From positions 203,788 through 267,787 of the forward strand of contig JAUJOJ010000003.1 of the NCBI GenBank assembly GCA_030447665.1: a DNA stretch of 64,000 nucleotides, read 5' to 3'. Positions 27,306 to 36,453 of the stretch are shown here, one piece after another. The translations under genes were made by a program, and so were the position numbers. The notes beneath the pieces were generated by a model that was given only the letters and a program-made list of their open reading frames with translations, made no database searches and was not told the DNA's origin. The DNA is from Allosphingosinicella sp. (GTDB taxonomy: Bacteria; Pseudomonadota; Alphaproteobacteria; Sphingomonadales; Sphingomonadaceae). Every line of letters begins with the position of its first letter. Position 1 is the stretch's first letter.

Positions 27306-28966
27306 CTAGAAGCGGGCGCCGAGCGAGAAGGAGATGCGCGGATCGCGGTCCGCGGCCGGATCGGAACCGTCGGTGAGCGGAAACCCCGCCTCGAGGGAAG
27401 CCTCGATCCCCTTGCGCAGCCAGAGCCTGATGCCGCCGCCGGCCGAGGCGAGAGAGCCGCCGCCGAACCCGCCGCGATAGTTGGTGACCTTGCCGGCATC
27501 GCCATAGCCGTAAAGCTGCACCATCCGGATCGGCCGGGGCAGCGTCTCGATGTCGAAGCGAAGCTCGAGCGAGCCGGCAACGCCGCGATCGCCGGAAAAT
27601 TCGCGATAGTCCCAGGCGCGCCCGAAGGAACGCCCGCCCAGGCCGATTTCCTCGCTGGACAGGAGCGGACCGTCGGCGACTTGTCCCTCTGCCTGCAAGT
27701 TGATGCTGAATTGCCGCCCGAACGCCTGTTCGAATTCGCCCCAGGCTTCGAGCTTGGCGAAGGTGCCGCTCGCGTCGGAGCGGGAGGCGAGGGGGTCTCC
27801 GCGCCGGGTTGCCTCGAACGCGTCGATCCCTTTCGAAACGGCAAGGCGGCTGCGCATGCGCCCGCTCGAAAGCTGCTGCACGGCAAAGAGGTTGGCGCCG
27901 AGTATCGCCAGGCGATCGTCGCGAACCTCGAGATCGTCGCGCGTCTGGCTGGAATCGCGAACCCGAAAGTCGACGCCCCCCCAGATGCTGCCGGCGCGGG
28001 ATCGAACGAAGGGGTGCCGGATCGAAGCGTCCACCTCCACGCTCCGCCCGGCGATGTCCCGGCCAGAGAGCGCGGCGCCGGGCTGCGACTTCGCGAAATA
28101 GCCGCCGAATGACGCCTCTGTGCCGGCGGTCCCGACCGGAATGGTGTAGGCGGCGCGAACGAGCGCGAATTCGGAGGGCTGGGCTGGCGTCAAGACGCCG
28201 CCGACGGTCAACTGATCGTTGCCGGAGAAGAGCCCGTTGAAATCGACGGTGAGCCGCGCGCGAACCGGACCGATGGTGGCGGATCCCCAATTGTCGAGAT
28301 AGGCGCGGGCCTCGATGCGTTTCTGAACGGCTGTCACCACAAGGATGCTCCGGCCGCCGCGCCGGTCGAGCCGGGCATTGCGGACACGCACGCCGGCGAT
28401 GTCCCCGGCGAGGAGCAATTGCCGCTCCAGCTCGGCGGTCCGGATCGGCCGACCGCTGGCGAGCCGCGCAAGGGCGCGTCGAACGATCCCGCCATTCCCC
28501 TCGATCTCAATGCCGTCGATGCGGCCCTCGTCGAGCGCCACCGTGAGAACGCCGTTCCCGATACGCTGCTGAGGAACCCAGGCCGTGGCGAGGCCGAAGC
28601 CCGCAGACCGGGCGACATCGGCAACGTCGGACGCCAGCGCCTGTAGATCGGCCGGCGCCAAGGTCCGTCCGACATAGGGTTCAATGGTGCGGGCGAAAGC
28701 CGAAGGAGGGAGCGCCGTGGCGCCCTGAACACGGATCGCGCGCCGCAAGAACGGCCTCTCCGACATTGCTTGTGCCAGCCTGCGGCTTGGCGATCGTGAC
28801 AGTCGGTTTCAGCTTGGGGCGAGCGCGCTCGTCCTGGCGAAGCTCCTCCTCGACGATCGAAGGATCGGCCTGGTCTACCGGCGTCTGCGCTGCTCGCGCC
28901 ATCGGGGAGGATGCTCAGCGCCAGCATCGTCGCGGCGGTGATTTGCCTCATGAAACCGAAATGCAT
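27306..28966 (-). CDS. ShlB/FhaC/HecB-type TpsB outer-membrane transporter, two frameshifts near N-terminus
   Basis: Two-partner-secretion translocator. After frame correction the order is signal peptide (MRQITAATMLALSILP...ARA), linker, POTRA domains (RRAIRVQGATALPPSAFART, then VPQQRIGNGVLTVALDEGRI and DGIEIEGNGG), and a ShlB-type 16-strand barrel (LTVDFNGLFSGNDQLTVGG through DPRISFSLGARF). The terminal Phe is the usual BAM signal. The clean ORF begins only at 28766; the upstream 60 residues lie in other frames. No classical TpsA exoprotein with a TPS domain is adjacent. The divergent neighbour is the FecR-domain repeat protein at 29151, with 184 bp between them. Confidence 0.87.
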
Positions 28967-29150
28967 TGAGAATGTCCGCTTGCTCGTCCGGCTCCTTCTA
29001 CCGCGCAGGTCCTAAGATTTTCCTTATCCAGGGCGACTCTGGCCTCCTGGTGAAGCCGCCGTTAACCCCCTCTGGGAAGCTTTTGGTTATCGCATTTGCC
29101 CTATTCCTCGGAGCCCGGCCGCCTGCCTGCGGCACTCAAGGAGAAATTCG

Positions 29151-30400
29151 GTGGGGAAATTCATCCTAAGCGTCGCGCCGGTCCTGGCGGCGATGAGCGG
29201 CAGCGCACTGGCGGCCGTACCAACCTGGAAGGTCAGCGAAGTGAGCGGCGATGTCCGCGTGATCGAGAACGGACGTGCGCGCGGGGCGGTGAAGGGAGCA
29301 TTGCTTGGCTCCGGCTCGACGATCGCGACGGGTCCGAACGCCCGGGCGGTGATCGTCCGTGGACAGGAATTCGTGGTTATCTCTCCGCGCACCCAGCTTC
29401 GGGTGCCGGCCCAGAGCACCGCCTCCAACGGGATTATGCAGCTTATTGAAGACTTTGGAACGGCAGTCTTCAAAATCCAGAAGAAGAGCACCCCTCATTT
29501 CGGCGTCAGACGCCCTACCTCGCCGCCGTGGTGAAGGGGACGACGTTCACGGTCACGGTCGGTCCAGAGGGCAGCAGCGTTCAGGTCACCGAAGGCGCCG
29601 TCCAGGTGTCCACCCTCGACGGCGGCGCCGCCGAACTGGTTCGCCCCGGTGCGATCGCGATGGTCGGCGCGAGCGATCTCTATCGGTTGAATGTCGAGGG
29701 TGATGCGACGAAGGCCATCCGTTCGCCTAACGCACCGGCAGAGGCCGGCTCCAAGGACCGGTCCTTCCCACGATCGGCTGCCTATTCCGGCCCGCCCGGG
29801 CAGGAGGTGCGGATAGCCAAGCGTCTGGACGAGGACTCCAAGTCTCTGAAGGAGGTTACGAAGGGTCTTCTGGAGGGCATTCGTCCCACAACATGGCCCA
29901 GGCCGAGTTCCGCGAGCAGGCCCGTGCCGCCCGCAAAGAAGGCTCGAACCCCGGGAACGGGGATGGAGACGACAATCGCGGCAAGGACGACAAGCCAGCG
30001 TGAAGCCGAGCAAACCGGGAAAGCCGTCCGAGGACGGGAAGCCGAACGACCCCAGCAAGCCGCCCGAGGGCGGGAAGCCGAACGACCCGGGCAAGCCGCC
30101 CGAGGGCGGAAGCCGAACGACCCGGGCAAGCCGCCCGAGGGCGGGAAGCCGAACGACCCGGTCAAGCCGCCCGAGGGCGGGAAGCCGAACGATCCCAGCA
30201 AGCCGCCCGAGGGCGGGAAGCCGAACGACCCCGTCAAGCCGCCTGAGGGCGTCAAGCCAAGCGATCCGGGCAAGCCGCCCGAGGACGGGAAGCCGAACGA
30301 CCCCGGCAAGCCGCCCGAGGACGGGAAGCCAAGCGATCCGGGCAAGCCGGCCGATCCCGGCCGCGACAACGGGGGCAAGGACGACGGCAAGGATGATTGA
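29151..30400 (+). CDS. FecR-domain secreted protein with Pro/Gly/Lys repeat tail, frame interrupted
   Basis: GTG start, signal peptide MGKFILSVAPVLAAMSGSAL with cleavage after ALA. The FecR-like domain (VPTWKVSEVSGDVRVIENGR, ALLGSGSTIATGPNARAVIV, VVKGTTFTVTVGPEGSSVQV, TEGAVQVSTLDGGAAELVRP) covers about residues 25-190. A helical linker (IAKRLDEDSKSLKEVTKGLL) follows, then a tail of about nine 12-residue repeats of type KPPEGGKPNDPG, and an Asp/Lys-rich end. No transmembrane segment other than the signal is seen, so this is not a classical FecR anti-sigma factor. Three indels (about 29510, 29890 and 30109) interrupt it. FecR plus CHASE2 neighbours is a known pairing, but the function is unclear. 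Confidence 0.78.
30020..30357 (+). repeat. 36-bp coding tandem repeat (about nine units)
   Basis: Units AAGCCGCCCGAGGGCGGGAA plus GCCGAACGACCCGGGC, encoding KPPEGGKPNDPG. Variation is concentrated at the last residue (G, V or S) and at the fifth (G, D or V). One unit has lost a G near 30109, which shifts the frame. Confidence 0.9.
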
Positions 30401-30460
30401 GCGGCTCGCAGAGATGAATTGCCGCAGTCCGGTGCCCCATGAGCTGAAAGCCAACCCGAC

Positions 30461-32852
30461 GTGGTCAGGATAAGCCTCGCATCACACCTTCTCACCAGGC
30501 GCCGCAGCATCATCTTTTCGGTGGCTGCGGCGCTCGGCTTGTTGGTGCTTCTGACCGGGATCGGCTCCACTTTCGATCAGGGGCTGCGGAGCCTTCGAGA
30601 CGAAATCCGCTCGCGACCCGCCAGCGGCGAGGTCCATGTCGTCGAGATCGACTCGCGCAGCCTCAATGAAATCCATAAATGGCCGTTGCCCCGGAGCGTT
30701 CATGCAGCCGCGATCGATCGTCTCCAGCCGAGCAGGCGCGCGAGTCATCGCCTTCGACGTGGACTTTTCCTCCGTGTCGGATCCGGTCGAGGATGCGACG
30801 CTCGCGACTTCCCTGAAACGCGCCGGCGGCAGCGTCGTGCTCCCCAGCTTTCGCCAGAGCGCCGGATCCGGAAGCTCAGAATTCGTTGAAAACGCGCCTA
30901 TCAAGATACTGTCGGATAATGCATTCCTTGGCTCAGTGAACGTCACGGCGGATAGTGATGGATATGTTCGGACCATGCTCCTTGGGGTGGAAACGCTGGG
31001 GACACCCCGGCCTTCTCTGCCCACTCTCCTGGCGGAAAACACGGCGGTTATCGGGCAGTCCTTCGAGATCGATTATGCGATCGAGCCTCAGTCGATCCCC
31101 AGACACAGCCTGGTCGATCTTATCGAGGGCAGGGTTCCTCCCGATGAATTGGCGGGAAAGCGCATCCTGATCGGCGCCACCGCGATCGAAATGGGAGATC
31201 GCTACACGGTGCCGCGGCACGGCGTGATTCCGGGCGTGGTGATCCACGCCTTGGCTGCCGAGACGCTGCTGACCGGCCGGATCCCTGAAAGTTGGAGCGG
31301 CCTCGCGCCGCTGCTGCTGATGTTGCTCGTCATCGGCGTAGCCGTGCGGGTGACCGGCAGGATCAAGCCGATCACGATCCTTGGCGTGGGAACCGCCGCT
31401 CTGCTGGCTTTGCCTCTCGTGACCGAAGCCTTCCTGGCAATCTCCATGCCGATCGCGCCGGCCTTGGCCGCGGCGGGCGCGGCTGCTGTGCTGGGCGCAT
31501 CTGCCATGTTCATCGAGACCAACCGAGAAAACAGCCTCACCGACGCCGACACCGGCCTTCCAAACCTCAAGGCGCTGGAAGCCGCCGTCGGCAAGCTCCC
31601 CGCCGCGAATATCGTGGTGGCGCATATCGACAGGTTCGCGGTGATCGCGGCCGGGTTGGGGCCCGATGCGACGAGCAAGCTCATCCTTCGTGTGGCCGAC
31701 CGGCTGAAGCTCGCCACCCACCACTGCCAGGTCTACCGAACCGACGAGGCGAGCATGGCCTGGGTCGAAGCGCCCGATGACGAGGCCAGTCTCGGCGACC
31801 GGATCGATGCGATCTCGGCTTTGATGCGCGCGCCGATAGAGGCGGGTCGGCTGGTGGACGTTGCCCTGAGCTTCGGCCTCGCCGGAGAAGGGCGGAGAGG
31901 CCAAGCAGCTCGTGGCCAACGCCAGCCTCGCGGCGCTCAACGCCTGGCAGAAGGACAGCCGCTGGGAGAAGTTCAGCGAGGCGGACAGCGAGGCGACCAG
32001 CTGGCAATTGTCGCTGCTCGGCGAGCTCGACACGGCAATGGCATCGGGCCAACTCTGGAACGCCTATCAGGCTAAGCTCGACCTCACCAGCGGGCGGATC
32101 GTCGGCGCCGAGGCGCTGGTGCGTTGGGATCATCCAGCGCGCGGGCCGATCCAGCCCGACAGCTTCATCCCACTGGTCGAGGAGAATGGACGCGCGCGCG
32201 ATCTCACCGCCCATGTGCTGAACCAGGCGCTGGAGGATGCGATTGCGTGGGAGGAAAAGGCTTTCCGCTCGGCGTGGCCGTCAATGTCTCGGCGAGTCTG
32301 TTGGCCGACCATGCCTTTATCGAAGAAGTGGGGCAGATCATCCAGGGGAGCCGCCTGCCGAGCAACCGGGTGACCTTCGAAGTCACCGAAACCGCCGCCA
32401 TGCACAGCCCGGAGCGGGCGATCGCCGCGCTCGAAAGCTGGCGCGGACTGGGGGTCAGCATTTCCATCGACGATTACGGCACCGGCCAGTCCTCGCTCGC
32501 CTATCTGCAGAAGCTGCCCGCGACCGAGCTCAAGATCGACAAGAGCTTCGTCCAGACGATCGGCGACGACCGGCGCAATGCGATCATGGTCCGTTCGACC
32601 ATCGCGCTCGCCCACGAGCTTGGGATGAAGGTCGTGGCTGAAGGCGTCGAGGATGCGGCCTGTCTCGCGCTGCTCGCCGAGATGGGCTGCGACACGGCCC
32701 AGGGCTATTATATCGGCAGGCCGGTGAACGCGGACGCTCTGGCGGAGCTGCTCCGCGAGCGCACCGCGCCGCCGCGACCCTTAAGACCAAGATCGGTTCA
32801 GGCTGAACAGCCCGAAACGCAGATCCTGGCCTCACTGGGCTCCAGACCGTAG
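30461..32852 (+). CDS. CHASE2-GGDEF(degenerate)-EAL c-di-GMP phosphodiesterase, frame interrupted
   Basis: Membrane sensor of about 795 aa starting at GTG 30461. Order: N-terminal membrane helix (IIFSVAAALGLLVLLTGIG), periplasmic CHASE2 domain to about 31280, three transmembrane helices (LAPLLLMLLVIGVAV, ILGVGTAALLALPLV, IAPALAAAGAAAVLGASAMF), a GGDEF-like domain whose signature is lost (TDADTGLPN retained but YRTDEASMAWV where GGDEF belongs), and an EAL domain. EAL catalytic residues are kept: AEALVRWDHP, NVSASLL, EVTETAAM, SIDDYGTGQSSLAYL, LKIDKSFV and VAEGVED. So it should hydrolyse c-di-GMP but not make it. Indels near 30725, 31890 and 32265. The 3' end overlaps the convergent oxidoreductase gene. 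Confidence 0.88.
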
Positions 32853-33826
32853 ATGCGGTCCAGCACGGCCGAGACCTCCACCAGCCGGTCGGCGGCGGGA
32901 TCGAAGCGCTGGCCTCCCGCCAGCCGCACCGCCCAATCCGCGGCCCCGCGGCCGCCCCATTCATCCGGCGGGGCCGCGATCATCTCCCTTTCCGTGCCGC
33001 GATAAAGCTCGGCCGTGAAGTCGTAGAAGGAGCCGGCGACGTTGCGGATCGCCGCGCCGCCCTCCGTTCCGTAGAAGGAGGCCGAGATCATCGCATCGAC
33101 GCCCGCCTGAAGGCGCCAGGAGCAGGCGAGCTGGATCGTGCAGCCGGTCTCAAGGCCGATATTCGCCACCGCATAATCCTCAACCTGGGTCCTGGCGTCG
33201 AGGAGCGGATCGCCCCCGAGAAGGAGTTTGCCGTTGACGTCGGTCACGGCCGGAAAATCCAATGTCCAGAGGGCAAGGTCGACGAGGTGGACGCCCAAAT
33301 CCATGAGGCAGCCGCCGCCGGACAGCGCGGGGTCGTAGAACCAACCTTTGTCGGGTCCGTAGGCGTTGTGGAAAACAAGATCGACCGCATAGATCTTTCC
33401 GAGCGTGCCCGACTGCGCAAGCTCGCGGATGCGGCGCATGCCCTCGGTGAAGCGGTAGGAGAGATCGACGGCCAGGAGCCGGTCGGCAGCGCGTGCCGCG
33501 TCGACCACCGCCTTTGCTTCCGCGGCGGTCCGGCCGAGCGGCTTCTGGCAGAAGACCGCGGCACCGCGCTCCAGCGCCCGGATCGATTGGTCCGCGTGCA
33601 TCGCGCTGGGCGTGGCGATCACGATCCCGTCCGCTCCGGCATCGAGAAGCCCGTCGATCCCGTCCACGACCTGCGCCCTCGGTGCCAGCCGTACCGCCTC
33701 CGCAATCATCTCCGGAGCAGGGTCTGCGATCGCCGCCGCCTCGATCGCGCCGGTCCTGAGCATGGCTTCCATCCGGTGCCGGCCGATCCAGCCGACGCCC
33801 AGAAACCCGATCCGTGGCCGCGTCAT
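32798..33826 (-). CDS. Gfo/Idh/MocA family oxidoreductase
   Basis: NAD(P)-dependent sugar-type dehydrogenase, 342 aa, complete. The Rossmann start RIGFLGVGWIGRHRMEAMLR is followed by the family's E/QKP motif (FCQKPLGRTAAEAKAV) and GGGCLMDLGVHLVDLALW (catalytic Asp/His region). ATG overlaps the stop of the upstream zinc dehydrogenase (TGATG), so the two form a coupled pair of dehydrogenases. The substrate is not predictable. Confidence 0.92.
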   Translation of the reverse strand: MTRPRIGFLGVGWIGRHRMEAMLRTGAIEAAAIADPAPEMIAEAVRLAPRAQVVDGIDGLLDAGADGIVIATPSAMHADQSIRALERGAAVFCQKPLGRTAAEAKAVVDAARAADRLLAVDLSYRFTEGMRRIRELAQSGTLGKIYAVDLVFHNAYGPDKGWFYDPALSGGGCLMDLGVHLVDLALWTLDFPAVTDVNGKLLLGGDPLLDARTQVEDYAVANIGLETGCTIQLACSWRLQAGVDAMISASFYGTEGGAAIRNVAGSFYDFTAELYRGTEREMIAAPPDEWGGRGAADWAVRLAGGQRFDPAADRLVEVSAVLDRIYGLEPSEARICVSGCSA

Positions 33827-34778
33827 CAGGGTGTGACCAATGCCTTGAGGAAGCCGTCGGGCCGATCCCGGGTGGCGTTCAGCGCCTCGTCCAGCCGGTC
33901 CAGGCTATAGCTGTGGGTGTAGAGCGGGCTTGGATCGAGCCGGCCCGAGGCGACTGCGTCGACCGCCTCTCTGATGCCGTCCGCATAAGCCTTGGGATCA
34001 CGCTCATGGGCGTTGATCACGTCGATCCCGCGCCAGTTCCATAGCCACATATTCACCTGCCGCGGCCCATCTTGATGATAACCGGCGACAATCAGCTTAC
34101 CCCGCTCCTTGACCAGCTCCGAGGCGAGATCGAGCGGCCATTGCTTGCCGACCGCTTCGATGACCCGGTCGCAGAACTGCCCGCCGGTCAGCTCCTTCAC
34201 GCGCTCGATGATCCGGTTGTGATCGTCCATCGGGATCGTCTCGGCGGCGCCGAACCGGCGCGCGACGTCGAGCGAGAAGGGGCGGCGCGAGATTGCGATC
34301 ACGCGCGCTCCGGCATCGGTCGCGAGCCGGGCCAGGATCGCGCCGAGGAAGCCGATGCCGACGATCGCGACGGTCTGGCCGCTTGGATGTCGCTGCGGCG
34401 GAAGATGTTCATGGCGCAGCCGAGCGGCTCGCCGGGAAAGGGCTGGCCGGCGAGGCTCTCGGGCAGGCGCACCACCGCGTCGGCCTCGGCCACGTCATAT
34501 TCGGCGTAGCTCTTGTAGGAGAGGGCCGCCACGCGGTCCCCGACGCTGAGGCTGCCGACGCCGTCTCCGAGAGCATCGATCACACCCCAGCCTTCATGGC
34601 CGAGCGAGCCGGGATCGGTCGGGAATTGCATCCATTCGGGCCCTTCCCACGGCGTCAGGTTCGACGCGCAGACGCCGCAGCCTTCGAGCCGCACACGGAC
34701 TTGTCCCGGCCCCGGCTCCGGCAACGCCACGTCGGCGACACGGAGCTCGCCCGGCCCCGACAGCACTGCCGCCCGCAT
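33826..34778 (-). CDS. Zinc-binding MDR dehydrogenase, one frameshift
   Basis: Medium-chain dehydrogenase/reductase of about 320 aa. The catalytic zinc region reads EGCGVCASNLTPWEGPEW and LGHEGWGVIDALGDGVG. The nucleotide-binding VAIVGIGFLGAILARLATDA is in a second frame, after an indel near 34385. The end is GFLKALVTP. I take ATG at 34778 (MRAAVLSGPGELRV); a TTG/ATG 11 codons upstream is possible. Coupled to the following Gfo/Idh/MocA gene. Confidence 0.88.
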
Positions 34779-34935
34779 GGAAAGCTGCTCATTCTGCAAA
34801 ATCGTCTCCACCCTGGTGCCCGCTCAGGCCGTAGTGGCTGTTCCAAGCAGGGAGGGGTTCTTAGCCAGCCGAGGACAGGCAGGAAAGTCGTGTTTCTGTT
34901 GTCGCCGACGGACGCGGGCGATCAGCCCAGCCGGT

Positions 34936-36060
34936 TCACATCTCCGTCAGCGGCGGAGGAGGCGCGGGTCGAGCGTCGCCGCTCGCGAGCACCTCATGCT
35001 TGTCCTCTTCGAGATAGAGGCGCCGGACGAGCACCAGAACCACGATCGTGAGCGGCGTGGCGAGCAGCACGCCGGGCACCCCGAACAGAATACCGGCCGC
35101 GATGATCCCGAAGATCGTAACTGCGGGCGGCAGGTCGACCATCTTGTTCTGAAGCAGCGGCATGACGAGATTGCCTTGCAGCTGCTGCACCGCGATCAGC
35201 ACGCCGATCGTCCACAACCCGGTGTCGGTGCCTTGCCCGAAACCGAGGACCACGGCCGGGATGCCCGCCACGATCACGCCGAGATAGGGGACGAACTCCG
35301 CCAGGCCGGCAACGAGCCCGATCGCCCAGGCCGCCGGCACGCCGACGAGCCACAGGCCAAGGCCGGTGCCGACGCCGACGAACAGCATGCCGAGCGCCTG
35401 GCCCTTCAGCCAGTTGCGGAGCGAGATCGAAATGGCATCGAGCGTCTCGGCCGCCGGGCCCTGCGCTTGCCGCGGGATCAGTCGGAGGAGACCGTGGGAG
35501 TAGAGCGTGGGCTGGGCGGCGAGATAGAGGCCGCCGACGAGGACGATGGCGAAGCCGGACAAGGCTCCGCCGACGGCGGCCAGGGTGGTGGTGACGATGT
35601 TGACGATGGTCTGCCCGCTCGGCGCCAGCCCCGGCGCCCGCTCCAGGATCGCGGCGCCGAGCGAGGAGGTGCGCAGCTGGGCCTGAACGTTGGTCCAGGC
35701 GGCCGGCAGCCGGGTGGCGAGCTCCGCGAACTCGGCCTGCATGGTTGCGCCGAAAAAGGCGAAGGCGCCGCCGATCAATGCCAGCAGCCCGAGCACGCTG
35801 ACCCCGAGCGAGACCCCGAAGGGCAGCCTCGCCCGCCGGCGTATCGCGTTGGTGATGGTCAGCAGGATCAGTGAGACGAGCGCGCAGGCGAACAGGAGCA
35901 GAAGGAGGTCGACGAGCAGCCACAGCACATAAGCCGCAGCCAGGGTGGCAAGGACGACCGCGGTCGCACGGAAGACGCGCCGTTCGAGACTGTCGCGCGC
36001 CGCCGGCCGGGGCGCCGTCTCCTGCTGGATCAGATCGGATTGTTCGGTGAAATTCGACAT
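34936..36060 (-). CDS. AI-2E family transporter (PerM/TqsA-like)
   Basis: Polytopic membrane protein of the AI-2E exporter family, 374 aa with about eight hydrophobic segments. Typical is the C-terminal half LAEFVPYLGVIVAGIPAVVL and QQLQGNLVMPLLQNKMVDLP. The N-terminus MSNFTEQSDLIQQETAPRPA is cytoplasmic. I start at ATG 36060, because the extra 28 codons upstream belong to a decayed neighbour. The transported substrate of family members is largely unknown. Confidence 0.92.
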   Translation of the reverse strand: MSNFTEQSDLIQQETAPRPAARDSLERRVFRATAVVLATLAAAYVLWLLVDLLLLLFACALVSLILLTITNAIRRRARLPFGVSLGVSVLGLLALIGGAFAFFGATMQAEFAELATRLPAAWTNVQAQLRTSSLGAAILERAPGLAPSGQTIVNIVTTTLAAVGGALSGFAIVLVGGLYLAAQPTLYSHGLLRLIPRQAQGPAAETLDAISISLRNWLKGQALGMLFVGVGTGLGLWLVGVPAAWAIGLVAGLAEFVPYLGVIVAGIPAVVLGFGQGTDTGLWTIGVLIAVQQLQGNLVMPLLQNKMVDLPPAVTIFGIIAAGILFGVPGVLLATPLTIVVLVLVRRLYLEEDKHEVLASGDARPAPPPPLTEM

Positions 36061-36069
36061 GTGGTGCGC

Positions 36070-36450
36070 GACGCGCATGGGCAGGGTTGGTTCCGGACCG
36101 CGGTTTCGGAGCCGAACATCCAGAACAGCTGGGTCGAACCCCACCTCGGCGGGGCGAGACTCGTGGAAGGGGGCGCTCTCCTATGAGCGCAGGAACGCGC
36201 TTGAGCGGCGTTACGAGCGTGTACGGCTTTTCCGAAGCCGGCTGCGACGCTCCAGATGGCCCCCGGCGTATAGAGCGTCGCAAAATCCCGGTTCGGCACC
36301 AAGCCCCTGAGGACCAGATCCGGATAGACGAGGAGAATGCCCTCATCTCGTTCGATGATCGGCAGGCCGAGCCTTGCTGAAAAGACTACCGATATAGGCC
36401 CTGTGAAGGTGGCGAAGGTCAGCGCAGCCGTGAAATTGTCGGTGGATTTC
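36070..36450 (-). pseudogene. Remnant of a membrane glycosyltransferase-like gene
   Basis: Translation shows a typical opening of a polytopic glycosyltransferase (ArnT/GT-C-like): FTGPISVVFSARLGLPIIER then DEGILLVYPDLVLRGLVPNR and DFATLYTPGAIWSVAAGFG. It then breaks off near 36230. A separate short tail (VGFDPAVLDVRLRNRGPEPT) lies just before the AI-2E gene. The whole middle of a ~450-600 aa protein is missing. No start codon is apparent. Either a true internal deletion or an assembly collapse. Confidence 0.55.
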
Positions 36451-36453
36451 GCC

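Noticed and set aside
26484..28112. 542-codon plus-strand frame across nitronate monooxygenase and TpsB
   Set aside because: Antisense shadow spanning two real genes; no recognisable motif.
30020..30357. Tandem repeats considered as a CRISPR array
   Set aside because: Units are contiguous, without spacers, and in frame with the FecR-domain protein.
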